Below, one piece after another: positions 34,516-42,630 of a stretch of 64,000 nucleotides of DNA. Position numbers and translations under genes: made by a program. The stretch is from the NCBI RefSeq assembly GCF_003269295.1, contig NZ_QLTT01000001.1, positions 205,635 to 269,634 on the forward strand, written 5' to 3'. The DNA is from Lentzea atacamensis (GTDB lineage: Bacteria; Actinomycetota; Actinomycetes; Mycobacteriales; Pseudonocardiaceae). The notes beneath the pieces were generated by a model. It did no database searches, was not told the DNA's origin, and saw only the letters and a list, made by a program, of their open reading frames with translations. Every line of letters begins with the position of its first letter. The stretch's first letter is position 1.

Positions 34516-34863
34516 GGCGCGCGACGGTAGCGGGTGGCGGGTGGTGGGCTCCAGCGACGCGCCAGAAACCCCGACCTTCGTAGGGGACCGGACAGTACTG
34601 GTTCGACGATTGGTGTTGGTTTTGGGTTGGGTTTGGTTTTGTTGCGATGGGTTCGTTGGGGTGCGGGCGCCTTGCGCGGGCGGTGGACGAGCGTTGGTTT
34701 CGTCATCGTGGCTTCGTGACGATTGTGGTTCCGGTGGTGAAGGCTGGGACAGTGGACCGTTAGGCTTGAATTTAGTCCACACTGAAACAATAGAGATTAA
34801 GAAGAAAGTGTCACGCCACCCACTGTCCACCCTGGAGCCACTGGTGGAAGGCACACTCAAGGG
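34516..34863. other. 348-bp spacer with G/T-rich tract and A/T-rich promoter region
   Basis: No gene is seen. Roughly 34600-34650 is strikingly G/T-rich on the plus strand, with GG and GGG runs separated by two to four T (GGTTTTGGGTTGGGTTTGG). Around 34765-34810 the DNA becomes A/T-rich and holds repeat copy A. The glycerophosphodiesterase gene follows. Confidence 0.7.
34771..34795 (-). repeat. 25-bp dyad repeat, copy A
   Basis: Minus-strand core TTTCAGTGTGGACTAAA after CTCTATTG. It matches copies B, C and D at most positions (dyad TTCAGT/ACTAAA). It lies 69 bases upstream of the glycerophosphodiesterase start. Confidence 0.6.
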
Positions 34864-35625
34864 GTGACCCACCCGTACCTCGCCGGCCCGCACCCCCGAG
34901 CCTTCGCCCACCGCGGCTGGCACGTCGACGACCTCAGCGGCATGGAGAACTCGCTGAGCTCGTTCCGGCGTGCCGTACGGGAGGGCTACCGCTACATCGA
35001 GACCGATGTGCACGCCACGGCCGATGGTGTCGTTGTGGTGCACCACGACCACACCCTCGACCGCACCACCGACGGGCAGGGACGAGTGGCCGACCTGCCC
35101 TGGACCGAGGTCCGGCAGGCACGGGTCGGCGGACGGGAGCCCATCGCCCGGCTCGCGGACGTGCTGGAGGAGTTGCCGGACACCTTCTTCAACATCGACG
35201 TGAAGACCGACCGCGCGGTCGAGCCGATCCTCGGGCTGCTGCGCAAGGCCAAGGCGCTGCACCGGGTCTGCCTGGCGAGCTTCTCGGACAACCGGCTCGC
35301 CCGGCTGCGGCGCAGTGGCGGGCCAGAACTGCTCACCTCCATGGGACCGCGGTCCGCCGGCGCGCTGTGGGCGGCCGGGCGGATTCCGTTCGCCGGGCTG
35401 GCGGTGCGCGGGCAGGTCGCGCAGGTGCCGGTCAACCAGGGACGGCTCACCGTCGTGGACCGCAGGTTCGTCCAGGCGGCACACCGGCGCGATCTTGAAG
35501 TGCACGTCTGGACCATCGACGACGAGGCCGACATGCGGGCGTTGCTCGACATCGGAGTCGACGGGCTCGTGACCGACCGGCCCGACGTCCTGCGGGAAGT
35601 ACTCCGGTCGCGCGGCACCTGGTAA
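34864..35625 (+). CDS. Glycerophosphodiester phosphodiesterase
   Basis: A 253-residue GDPD-family TIM-barrel enzyme that cleaves glycerophosphodiesters to glycerol-3-phosphate and an alcohol. Catalytic motif FAHRGWHVDDLSGMENSLSSF (HR ~16-17, EN) and IETDVHATADGVVVVHHDHTLDRTT (E-x-D ~44-46, HHD ~59) are intact, as is FNIDVKTD (~108). No signal peptide, so cytoplasmic. GTG 34864 is the only plausible start; GGAAGG lies 13 bases upstream. Probably acts with the transporter 54 bases downstream. Confidence 0.92.
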   Translation: MTHPYLAGPHPRAFAHRGWHVDDLSGMENSLSSFRRAVREGYRYIETDVHATADGVVVVHHDHTLDRTTDGQGRVADLPWTEVRQARVGGREPIARLADVLEELPDTFFNIDVKTDRAVEPILGLLRKAKALHRVCLASFSDNRLARLRRSGGPELLTSMGPRSAGALWAAGRIPFAGLAVRGQVAQVPVNQGRLTVVDRRFVQAAHRRDLEVHVWTIDDEADMRALLDIGVDGLVTDRPDVLREVLRSRGTW

Positions 35626-35679
35626 CAGGTTGGACAGTCGATCATTGGACGTATCAGCGGACAAGTACAGTCCGCCGAC

Positions 35680-37086
35680 ATGAAGGTCAAGGGCGACGAC
35701 GCCGCCGACGCCAAAACCGCCCGCCGCCGGGAACAGCGCGGCTGGGTCTGGTACGACGTGGCGAACTCCGTGTTCCCCACGTCCGTGGTCACAGTCTTCT
35801 TCTCGCTGTACCTCACGAGCATCGCGACCAACGCCGCCAAGGCCGACACCGCGCTCAACGGTGCCACCCCCTGCGCCAACGACAGCGCGTTCGAGCGCTG
35901 CGACGTCACGATCCTCGGGCTGCAGTTCCCCGCCGGCTCGCTGTGGGGCTACCTGCTCTCGATCGCGACCGTGATCCAGGTCGTCGTCCTGCCGGTCATG
36001 GGCGCCATCGCCGACCGGACCCAGAACAAGAAGAAGATGCTCGCCGCCTTCGCCTTCACCGGCTCCGCGGCCACCATCGCCCTCGCGGCCGTCGAAGGCA
36101 CCAACTGGAAACTCGGCGTGCTGCTGTTCGTCATCGCGAACATCTGTTACGGCGCCAGCGTCGTCGTCTACTACGCCTTCCTGCCCGAGATCGCCACACC
36201 CGACGAACGCGACGGCGTCTCCAGCCGCGGCTGGGCCTACGGCTACCTCGGTGGCGGCGTGGCGCTCGCGATCCAGCTCGCCATCACACTCTCCGCCGAC
36301 TCCCTCGGCATCACCTCGGGCGACGCAGCGCGCATCGCGTTCGTCATCTCCGGCGTGTGGTGGGCCGCGTTCACGCTCATCCCCCTGACCCGCCTCACCG
36401 AGCACCAGCCGCCGCACGGCCGCGAACACGGCGCCTCCGTGGTCTCCGCCGGCTTCAAGGAGCTCGGCACCACCATCAAGCAGGCCAAGGCCTTCCCGCT
36501 CACGCTCGCGTTCCTCGGCACCTACCTGATCTACACCGACGGCATCGCGACCGTCGCGAACGTCTCCGCCCAGTACGGCAGCGTCGAGCTCAAGTTCGAG
36601 CAGCAGACGCTGATCACCGTCATCCTGATCGTCCAGTTCGTCGCCTTCCTCGGCGGCGTGCTGCACGGCCAGGTGGCCAAGCGCGTCGGCGCCAAGAAGA
36701 CCATCCTCGGCTCGCTGCTGGTGTGGATCGTCGTGATCACCGCGGCCTTCTTCGTGAAGACCGGCGACGAACTGCAGTTCTACCTCGTCGCCGCGGGTAT
36801 CGGCATCGTGCTCGGCGGCACGAACGCCCTGTCCCGCAGCCTGTTCAGCCAGATGGTGCCGCCCGGCCGCGAAGCCCAGTACTTCTCGCTCTACGAGGTC
36901 GGCGAGCGCTCCACCAGCTGGCTCGGCCCGCTGGTCTTCGCCGGTGTCGGCCAGGCGACCGGGAGCCTGCGGCCCGCCATCCTCGCGCTGATCATCTTCT
37001 TCGTCGCCGGCTTCGTCCTGCTGATCTTCGTACCCGTCCGCCGCGCCATCAAGGCCGTCGGGAACGAAGAACCGAAGCTCGTCTGA
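35680..37086 (+). CDS. UMF1/Atg22-like MFS transporter
   Basis: A 468-residue, 12-helix transporter of the UMF1 (Atg22-like) branch: GWVWYDVANSVFPTSVVTVFFSLYL at the first helix is the family signature, VMGAIADRTQNKKKMLA is the motif-A loop, and the C-half repeats it. Yeast Atg22 exports amino acids from vacuoles; bacterial substrates are mostly unknown. It follows the glycerophosphodiesterase gene, so products of that reaction are possible cargo. ATG 35680 is eight bases after TACAGT. Confidence 0.9.
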   Translation: MKVKGDDAADAKTARRREQRGWVWYDVANSVFPTSVVTVFFSLYLTSIATNAAKADTALNGATPCANDSAFERCDVTILGLQFPAGSLWGYLLSIATVIQVVVLPVMGAIADRTQNKKKMLAAFAFTGSAATIALAAVEGTNWKLGVLLFVIANICYGASVVVYYAFLPEIATPDERDGVSSRGWAYGYLGGGVALAIQLAITLSADSLGITSGDAARIAFVISGVWWAAFTLIPLTRLTEHQPPHGREHGASVVSAGFKELGTTIKQAKAFPLTLAFLGTYLIYTDGIATVANVSAQYGSVELKFEQQTLITVILIVQFVAFLGGVLHGQVAKRVGAKKTILGSLLVWIVVITAAFFVKTGDELQFYLVAAGIGIVLGGTNALSRSLFSQMVPPGREAQYFSLYEVGERSTSWLGPLVFAGVGQATGSLRPAILALIIFFVAGFVLLIFVPVRRAIKAVGNEEPKLV

Positions 37087-37092
37087 CCGGTG

Positions 37093-37122
37093 CGGTGGCG
37101 CTGACCGCGGTCAGCGCCACCG
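37093..37122. terminator. Perfect 30-bp bidirectional terminator
   Basis: Perfect palindrome with half-site CGGTGGCGCTGACCG, six bases past the transporter stop and three before the end of the convergent membrane-protein gene. No U tract. Confidence 0.85.
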
Positions 37123-37125
37123 CGT

Positions 37126-38004
37126 TCACGACATCCGCGCCCGCGGCTTGCGGACCGGCGCCAGCGCGCTGAGCACGAGCAGCACCACGAGCGGCAACGC
37201 GAGGATCAGCGCCTCTCCCCCGACGAGCAGGAACGCCAGCGGCGCCAGCTGCAGCACCGCGAACAACGACAGCGCCCGCCCCAGCACGAAGTCGCCGCGC
37301 ACGAACGCGACCACGCGCAGAACCACCGTCACCAAGGCGATCGCCAGCAGCCCGGTCCCCGTCGCGAACCCGCCGAGCAACCCCAGCAGCAACGCTCCCC
37401 CGCCCCACCACACGAGCCTGCGCCCCGGCGGCGTCGGCGCCTCCCGGTGGAAACCCAGGCACAGACACAGGAACGTCACCAACGCCGGCAACTGGAACAG
37501 GCTCCACAACAGCGCGTACTCCGGCTGCACCAGCCCGATCACCGCCAGCACCACCGGGGCGAACGCCGCGATCTTGGCCAGCGTCTTCCGGCCGCTCAGC
37601 AGCGCCGCGAACGCCACCAGCGGCCCCAGGTCCAGCACTCGCCACCAGGTGATCAACGGTGCCCACTCCGGGTTGCCGTACGCCACAGCCAGGCTCGTGA
37701 TCGCCGACCCCGCGTAGAACACGCCGAGCAGCAGCCCGATCATGCCCAGCGCCCGCACGACCTCGCCGCGCCACACCACCCTCGCCGGCACGCCCGTGAG
37801 CGCCGCGCCGGCCGCCAGATGCGTGCGCACCGCGAGCCCGAGAACCGCCCCGGTCTCACCCCACCCCGGCCAGCTGTGCTCCAGGTCGAGATCGTCCGTG
37901 CGGTCGGCCAGGAAGATCCCGACCATCTCCTCCTCTCGGTCCTGCCGGTACCACTTCGGCAGCACCCGCAACAGCCGCCGGTACCGCCGCTCCAGATTGC
38001 TCAT
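37126..38004 (-). CDS. PadR-linked multi-pass membrane protein
   Basis: A 292-residue protein: a soluble N-terminus (MSNLERRYRRLLRVLPKWYRQDREEEMVGIFLADR) resembling the short helical HAAS-like segment of PadR-partnered membrane proteins, then about seven hydrophobic helices. ATG 38004 overlaps the PadR stop (ATGA); an upstream ATG at 38019 is also in frame. The pair PadR plus HAAS-type protein usually responds to envelope or drug stress, but no function is proven. Confidence 0.82.
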   Translation of the reverse strand: MSNLERRYRRLLRVLPKWYRQDREEEMVGIFLADRTDDLDLEHSWPGWGETGAVLGLAVRTHLAAGAALTGVPARVVWRGEVVRALGMIGLLLGVFYAGSAITSLAVAYGNPEWAPLITWWRVLDLGPLVAFAALLSGRKTLAKIAAFAPVVLAVIGLVQPEYALLWSLFQLPALVTFLCLCLGFHREAPTPPGRRLVWWGGGALLLGLLGGFATGTGLLAIALVTVVLRVVAFVRGDFVLGRALSLFAVLQLAPLAFLLVGGEALILALPLVVLLVLSALAPVRKPRARMS

Positions 38005-38348
38005 GCCCTGCTCGCCCATGGTTGGACACCCCTCCCCCTCAGCACCGCCGAAGCCGCCCGCACGTTCGCGCTCAGTCGCGCGACCTCGGCCTGCAGCGCC
38101 CGCACACCCGAGTCGGTGAGCTTGTAGTAGCGCCGCAGCCGGCCCTGGTGCACCTCTTCACGGTCGCGCTCGGCGAGCCCGTCCGCCACCAACCGGTCCA
38201 GAACGCCGTACAGCGTGCCCACGCGCAGCACCATCCGTCCCTCGGACAGCTGCTCCACCGCCTGCACGATCGCGTAACCGTGCAGCGGCTCCTCCGCCAG
38301 TGCGGTGAGCACGAGGAACGCCTGTTCGGACATGACCCGACCACTCAT
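38001..38348 (-). CDS. PadR-family transcriptional regulator
   Basis: A 115-residue short (subfamily 2) PadR protein: FLVLTALAEEPLHGYAIVQAV, then LRVGTLYGVLDRLVADGLAERDREEV and RRYYKLTDSGVRAL, the complete winged helix with a one-helix C-terminus for dimerisation. ATG 38348 is seven bases after TATATT, so the transcript is leaderless. An A/T-rich pseudo-palindrome next to that box is its likely operator. Controls itself and the coupled membrane protein. Confidence 0.9.
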   Translation of the reverse strand: MSGRVMSEQAFLVLTALAEEPLHGYAIVQAVEQLSEGRMVLRVGTLYGVLDRLVADGLAERDREEVHQGRLRRYYKLTDSGVRALQAEVARLSANVRAASAVLRGRGVQPWASRA

Positions 38349-38355
38349 GTAGCTG

Positions 38356-38378
38356 AATATATCGCGACGCGAGCTATA
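38356..38378 (-). promoter_or_regulatory. PadR promoter with pseudo-palindromic operator
   Basis: Minus-strand -10 box TATATT (38361-38356) at the edge of TATATCGCG/A/CGCGAGCTATA (plus strand, 38358-38378), symmetric at its ends and in part of its centre. Confidence 0.5.
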
Positions 38379-38411
38379 TCGGCAACCGGAATGACCGAGG
38401 GCTGGTTTATT

Positions 38412-38436
38412 TTCAGGCAACACTGAAGCTATTGAG
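38412..38436 (-). repeat. 25-bp dyad repeat, copy B
   Basis: Minus-strand CTCAATAGC followed by TTCAGTGTTGCCTGAA. It lies 64 bases upstream of the PadR start and encodes the last residues (LNSFSVA) and stop of the beta-propeller gene. Confidence 0.65.
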
Positions 38437-39588
38437 TACGCTGGTGGGGAGCCGTCCGAGGCGTTCACGCTGCGGGAAGTCGCCGACCGGCACCCGCGCC
38501 ACCTCCCTGCCCGTCCGGTAGTCGACCACCGACACGGCGTCCAGGTTGGACAGCGTGACGAAGCAGTGGTTGCCGTCGACGCTCGTCAGAGACCAGTACG
38601 GCAACGCCCCCACCGGGTAGTGGACGTAGTGGTCGGCGGTGAGGCCCGGCCGCGAGACGATCGCGGTGTAGTCGTCGATCGTGCCGGCCATGCACAGCTT
38701 GTCCGCTCCCCCGTTGAGCGCCATGCCGTGGTGGGCGGAGTTCTGCGGGTACTCGTCCTCCTTGAGCCTGCGGCCCGCGTCGCTGAACGGCATCTCCACG
38801 GTCCTGGTGACGCGGCCGCTGACGAGGTCGAACTCCGCGAACCCGTTGAGGTAGGACAGCTGCAGGTAAACGGTCCTCTCGTCGGGCGTGATCACCGACG
38901 GCCGCACGCCGTACTCGAAGTCGTACGACCGCACCTGCTGCAGGGTCTGCGCGTCGACGACGGTGATCCGCTTGGCACCCTTGGCCCAGTTCATCCACTT
39001 CGGCAGCGCCGGGTTGCCGATGCTCATGTTGTAGATGCGCTGACCGTTCGGCGAGTACATGTTCTCGTGCGGATAGGCGCCGGTCGCGAACGAGCCGAGC
39101 ACCCGGCCGTCGGCCACGTCGAGCACCTGGGCCTTCTCCGCGGTGATGGCCGAGATGACGTACTTGGTGCCGTCGGGCGACAACGTGGCGTGGTCGGCCT
39201 TGTAGCCGTCGAGTTGGGTGCGCCACTTCTGCTGCCGTGACGCGACGTCGAACGCCACGGCGTCACCGAGGTTGCCGCGCGAGACGACGAGCGTGCGGCC
39301 GTCCGGCGTGAGGTGGGCGTCGTCGACGAACTTGTCCCCCACCTGGCCGCGGATCGCCTCGTAGGCGGCGCGGCGGACCGGGTCCATCTCGTCGATGCGC
39401 TGCTGCTTGTCGGCGGCGACGTCCATCGTGCCGACGTTGGCGAAGGTGCGGCCGTCGAGGAATGTGACGGTGCCGGCCTGGGCGTTGCCGACGATCACGA
39501 CGTCGCGCAGGGTGTCGGCCGCGCTCGCCGCGGGTGCGCTGGTGAGCCCCAGGCAGACGACAGCCAGCAGGAGACGTGCAGGGTTCAT
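38413..39588 (-). CDS. Secreted YVTN/beta-propeller repeat protein
   Basis: A 391-residue exported protein. Signal peptide ~1-23 (LLLAVVCLGLTSAPAASA), then repeated blade sequences (VVIVGNAQAGTVTFLDGRTF, AHLTPDGRTLVVSRGN, ATLSPDGTKYVISAIT, SVITPDERTVYLQLSYL) with the SPDG turn typical of YVTN propellers. Such proteins act as extracytoplasmic binding or redox-linked scaffolds; no catalytic residues seen. The C-terminus lies inside repeat copy B, so the natural end may have been altered. ATG 39588 is preceded by AAAGGACCAGAGGCG. Confidence 0.85.
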   Translation of the reverse strand: MNPARLLLAVVCLGLTSAPAASAADTLRDVVIVGNAQAGTVTFLDGRTFANVGTMDVAADKQQRIDEMDPVRRAAYEAIRGQVGDKFVDDAHLTPDGRTLVVSRGNLGDAVAFDVASRQQKWRTQLDGYKADHATLSPDGTKYVISAITAEKAQVLDVADGRVLGSFATGAYPHENMYSPNGQRIYNMSIGNPALPKWMNWAKGAKRITVVDAQTLQQVRSYDFEYGVRPSVITPDERTVYLQLSYLNGFAEFDLVSGRVTRTVEMPFSDAGRRLKEDEYPQNSAHHGMALNGGADKLCMAGTIDDYTAIVSRPGLTADHYVHYPVGALPYWSLTSVDGNHCFVTLSNLDAVSVVDYRTGREVARVPVGDFPQRERLGRLPTSVLNSFSVA

Positions 39589-39685
39589 CGCCTCTGGTCC
39601 TTTCGGGTGCGTCGTTGGTACCTGACACCTGAAGGATTCTCACCTTTGGGTGATGATCGGGACCGCCATTCGCGCGATGCCGAGA

Positions 39686-39710
39686 ATCAGTCAACACTGA
39701 AGTCATCAAT
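39686..39710 (-). repeat. 25-bp dyad repeat, copy C
   Basis: Minus-strand ATTGATGAC followed by TTCAGTGTTGACTGAT. It lies 97 bases upstream of the beta-propeller start and 149 bases upstream of the thymidine kinase start, in the same orientation as copy B at the other end of the propeller gene. Confidence 0.65.
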
Positions 39711-39845
39711 GCCGCTGAGTCGAGACGATGTTTCGACAGGCGGCGCAGCGGCAACATCCAGCCAACGGATCTGCGGCTGACACGGAGGGACGCACGATGG
39801 GCAGGGATACGCCGTGGGGATTCCAGTTGATCAGGAGCCAGGCAC

Positions 39846-39851
39846 TAGGGT
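39846..39851 (+). promoter_or_regulatory. -10 box of the thymidine kinase gene
   Basis: TAGGGT, eight bases before GTG 39860. Confidence 0.6.
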
Positions 39852-39859
39852 GACCCGCC

Positions 39860-40615
39860 GTGGACGCCCTTCCCGATCCGACAGATGCCCTCTCCGCCGT
39901 ACCTGTCGCGGGTTCCCGGCGCACGACGCCGGTGGTGGGGCACCTCAAGTTCTTCTTCGGCCCCATGGACTGCGGCAAGTCGACGCTCGCCCTGCAGATC
40001 GACCACAACAACTCGCGGCAGGGCCGGCGAGGACTTCTGCTGGTGCGGCACGACAGGTCGGGGCGCCCGCAGATCTCCAGCCGCATCGGCATCACGCGCG
40101 AAGCCGCGGAGATCCGCGACGACGATCTCCGCCAGCTCGTGCGCGCGGAGTGGGCCGAGGGCCGGCGGGTGGACTACCTGATCGTGGACGAGGCGCAGTT
40201 CCTCTCCCCCGAGCAGGTGGAACAACTGTCGGAGCTCGCGGACGACGTCCAGGTCGACGTCTACTGCTTCGGGCTCGCCACCGACTTCCGCGGCGAGATG
40301 TTCCCGGGATCGCGGCGGCTGTTCGAACTGGCCGACGAGCTGAAGGCCATTCAGGTCGAGGTGCTGTGCTGGTGCGGCGTGCCGGGACGGTTCAACGCGC
40401 GAGTGCGGGCCGGTCGGGTGATCCGGGCCGGGGACACCGTGCTGGTCGCGGACACGGTTTCGGACACGGAACAGCACCGATCGGGTACAGAGAGCAACGG
40501 TGTAACCGATACCACGGAAACTACTGTCCGTTATCAGGTGCTCTGTCGGCGTCACTTCCGGTTGGGCGACCTAGGCCCTGACGTCGCACAAAGTGGTCAG
40601 CTCCGACTGGCCTAG
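39860..40615 (+). CDS. tdk: Thymidine kinase (type II)
   Basis: A 251-residue TK1-like kinase that phosphorylates thymidine to dTMP. Walker A FGPMDCGKST (~34-43), Walker B-type DYLIVDEAQFL (~104-114), YCFGLATDFRGEMFPGS (nucleoside lasso region) and zinc ligands CWCGVPG and CRRH are all present. Longer than E. coli Tdk (205) because of ~25 extra N-terminal residues and a hydrophilic insert rich in Thr/Ser near 205-225 (HRSGTESNGVTDTTETT), between the zinc pairs. GTG 39860 fits the leaderless box. Many actinomycetes lack this enzyme. Confidence 0.88.
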   Translation: MDALPDPTDALSAVPVAGSRRTTPVVGHLKFFFGPMDCGKSTLALQIDHNNSRQGRRGLLLVRHDRSGRPQISSRIGITREAAEIRDDDLRQLVRAEWAEGRRVDYLIVDEAQFLSPEQVEQLSELADDVQVDVYCFGLATDFRGEMFPGSRRLFELADELKAIQVEVLCWCGVPGRFNARVRAGRVIRAGDTVLVADTVSDTEQHRSGTESNGVTDTTETTVRYQVLCRRHFRLGDLGPDVAQSGQLRLA

Positions 40616-40768
40616 CCGGTTACACACGGCCGCCGCTAGGCCATTAGAGTGACGCATGAGCACAGTAGCTTGATAACGCGTCACGATCCTGTGGCGATCG
40701 CATCCATTAGTAGGAAGCCTTCGTTGACGAGTGAACGACGTCACTGTGGGCGACCATGAGAGCGAACC

Positions 40769-40795
40769 GGAAACAAACGGAGCAATCCGGGCGTT
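40769..40795 (+). promoter_or_regulatory. SigR/SigH-type ECF promoter of rbpA
   Basis: GGAAA (40769-40773), 19 bases, GTT (40793-40795). The GGAAN-N18/19-GTT pattern is that of the thiol-oxidative-stress sigma factors, and rbpA is a known SigR target in Streptomyces. The start would be about 45 bases upstream of the ATG. Confidence 0.65.
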
Positions 40796-40853
40796 GCACA
40801 CGGTGAGCAAGAAGCCTGGGCCCCGGCCCTGAGCCGAGCGAAAGGACACCGCC

Positions 40854-41198
40854 ATGGCCGACCGCGTTTTGCGTGGCAGCCGGCTCGGAGCAGTCAGCTA
40901 CGAGACCGACCGCAACCACGATCTCGCTCCGCGCCGGGCAGCGCGGTACGCCTGTCCGAAGGGACACGACTTCGAGGTCCCCTTCTCCGACGACGCCGAA
41001 CTGCCGCCGACCTGGGAATGCCGTCTCCACGGCACCGAGTCGAAGATCATCGATGGCGTCGAGCCGGAGGTGAAGAAGGTCAAGCCGCCGCGCACGCACT
41101 GGGACATGCTCCTGGAGCGCCGGTCGATCCCCGAGCTCGAGGAGCTGCTCGACGAGCGCCTCGAAGAGCTGCGCGGACGCCGCACCCGCACGGCCTGA
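40854..41198 (+). CDS. rbpA: RNA polymerase-binding protein RbpA
   Basis: A 114-residue RbpA: N-terminal tail, core domain with zinc-type ligands (ARYACPKGHDFEVPF, TWECRLHG), basic linker (KKVKPPRTHWDMLLERR) and the C-terminal sigma-interaction helix (SIPELEELLDERLEELRGRR). It binds group-1 sigma factors and stabilises the open promoter complex, and is found only in Actinobacteria. AAAGGA lies eight bases upstream of ATG 40854. A clear rho-independent terminator follows. Confidence 0.97.
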   Translation: MADRVLRGSRLGAVSYETDRNHDLAPRRAARYACPKGHDFEVPFSDDAELPPTWECRLHGTESKIIDGVEPEVKKVKPPRTHWDMLLERRSIPELEELLDERLEELRGRRTRTA

Positions 41199-41215
41199 CC
41201 CATCACAGACGCTTC

Positions 41216-41249
41216 AAGCCGTCCCGGTCTCCCGCCGGGGCGGCTTTTT
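41216..41249 (+). terminator. Rho-independent terminator of rbpA
   Basis: AAGCCGTCCCGG pairs with CCGGGGCGGCTT (one G-T mismatch) around TCTCCCG and is followed by a T tract, TTTTTG. The only textbook intrinsic terminator I see in the window. Confidence 0.9.
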
Positions 41250-41364
41250 GCGTGTCAGGACCCCTCACCGGCCGTAACGCCGCGTCGCCGGCTCTCGAAC
41301 CTCGGGTTGTGACGTCGAGGCCGCTCAGGAACACCTGCGGCGGGCGATCGAGCGCCGTCCGGGG

Positions 41365-41938
41365 TTGCTCGCCGCCGACGGGCGGGACGAGGCGGTGGGC
41401 GTGGTCGCCCGTGCCATCCATGACGACGATCCCCTCGCCACGGCGTTGTGCGCGCTCGTCTGGGCGCGCGCCGGCGCGTGGGAGGCGGCGTCCAGCCACG
41501 CCCTGCTCGCCCTTCCCGTGCTGGAGCGCGATCCGGACCGGCTCTACGTCGTCCCGCGGTCGCTACGTCTGGCCGGCGACCCCAGCACGGCGCTGACCGT
41601 CGTCGAGGAGGCCTGCCAGACATGGCCGGCCAGCATCGACCTGGCCGTGCAGCACGGGGAAACCCTGTTCGCCGAGCACCGACCGGCCGAGACGAAGGCG
41701 GAGTACGTCAAGATCGCCAAACGGCTCCGCCGCGGGGTTCACCTCAGCCCCGATGGGATCAGCCTGCTCGGGTGGTGCCTGCGGCGCATCGGCCGAGTAC
41801 CGCGAAGCCAGCGCGTTGTTCCTGCAGGCGCGGAGCACGGCGCCGATCGCCGACAGCCTGCGCCGCGACCAGGCCGCGCTCGACGACGTGCTGCATCGCA
41901 CAAGCCAGAGTCTGCCGCTGACCCCGCACCACGAGTGA
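41365..41938 (+). pseudogene. TPR-repeat protein, frameshifted and probably 5'-truncated
   Basis: Helical-repeat sequence (EVGVV-type units: DEAVGVVARAIHDDDPLATALC, DRLYVVPRSLRLAGDPSTALTVVEEAC, AEHRPAETKAEYVKIAKRL) runs to ~41790 (GWCLRRIG) and continues in another frame (EYREASALFLQARSTAPIADSLRRDQAALDDVL) to the TGA at 41938. Removing one C from GGCCGAG near 41791 restores the frame. Homology already begins around 41310 without a good start codon, so the N-terminus seems lost. Not assignable to a function. Confidence 0.65.
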
Positions 41939-41956
41939 TGGTTCGTGCGGGGTCAG
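41918..41956. terminator. Bidirectional hairpin between convergent genes
   Basis: CTGACCCCGCAC and GTGCGGGGTCAG, 12-base perfect arms with a 15-base loop that includes the TPR stop codon; it overlaps the stop of the TVP38 gene. Confidence 0.75.
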
Positions 41957-42600
41957 GTCTCCTGCCGCGCCGGCTTGCCGCGCACCAGTTCCCTGCCCCA
42001 CCACAGGCCGATGGCCGCGAGCACGGCCCAGACCGACAGCGCCACGATCGACCGAGGTGACCCCAGGTCGCTCAGGGCGTCACCGAGCACCGCGGCCAGC
42101 ACGGTCGACGGCACCAGGCCCAGCGCCGTGCCGAGCGCGAAGTCCCGTGCGCGCACGGACGTGACGCCCGCGCCGTAGTTGGCCAGCGTGAACGGCAGGA
42201 CCGGCAGCAGCCTGACCACGAGCGTCGCCTCGACACCCCGGCGCGCGAACACCTCCTCCAGGGTGTGCAGCCGCTCCCCCAGCCATCCCTTGACCGCGTT
42301 CCTGCCGAGCCCGCGGGCGATGCCGAACGCGATCATCGCGCCCGCGGTGAACCCGGCGATCGCGAGCACACTCCCCCACGCCACGCCGAACAGCAGTCCG
42401 GCCGCCGTGGCGAGCACGGGTTTCGGGAAGAACACCGCCGTGCCGAGCGCGCAGACGGCGACGAAGACCACCGGCGCCGCGTTCCCCGCGTCGTCCACGA
42501 GCTCACGCAGCCTCGCACCGTCGGGGATCTCGGCGAGATGGGCCAGCACGGCCAGCGCGGCGACGAGCAGGACGAGGAAGATGAGGCCCGCACGTCGCAT
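41953..42600 (-). CDS. TVP38/TMEM64 (DedA-like/VTT) membrane protein
   Basis: A 215-residue protein with five or six membrane helices and the VTT-domain core: [44 protein letters not shown] (first re-entrant pair) and [23 protein letters not shown] (second, with the R-x-x-P-x-x-P pattern). The superfamily moves or scrambles lipids or related substrates; the role here is not known. Divergent from the aldo-keto reductase, 30 bases apart. Confidence 0.9.
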   Translation of the reverse strand: MRRAGLIFLVLLVAALAVLAHLAEIPDGARLRELVDDAGNAAPVVFVAVCALGTAVFFPKPVLATAAGLLFGVAWGSVLAIAGFTAGAMIAFGIARGLGRNAVKGWLGERLHTLEEVFARRGVEATLVVRLLPVLPFTLANYGAGVTSVRARDFALGTALGLVPSTVLAAVLGDALSDLGSPRSIVALSVWAVLAAIGLWWGRELVRGKPARQET

Positions 42601-42630
42601 CCGTCCAACGTACCCGGCAAGCTGGAGCGC

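Noticed and set aside
34174..36666. An 830-codon minus-strand frame
   Set aside because: The last 113 codons are the zinc-ribbon protein; the rest is antisense to the glycerophosphodiesterase and UMF1 transporter and has no family features.
39686..39745. A peptide gene ending in FSVD at each dyad repeat
   Set aside because: All four repeats can be read as ...FSxD/A-stop in one frame, but no start codon lies upstream at copies A, C or D and the dyad symmetry favours a DNA-level motif.
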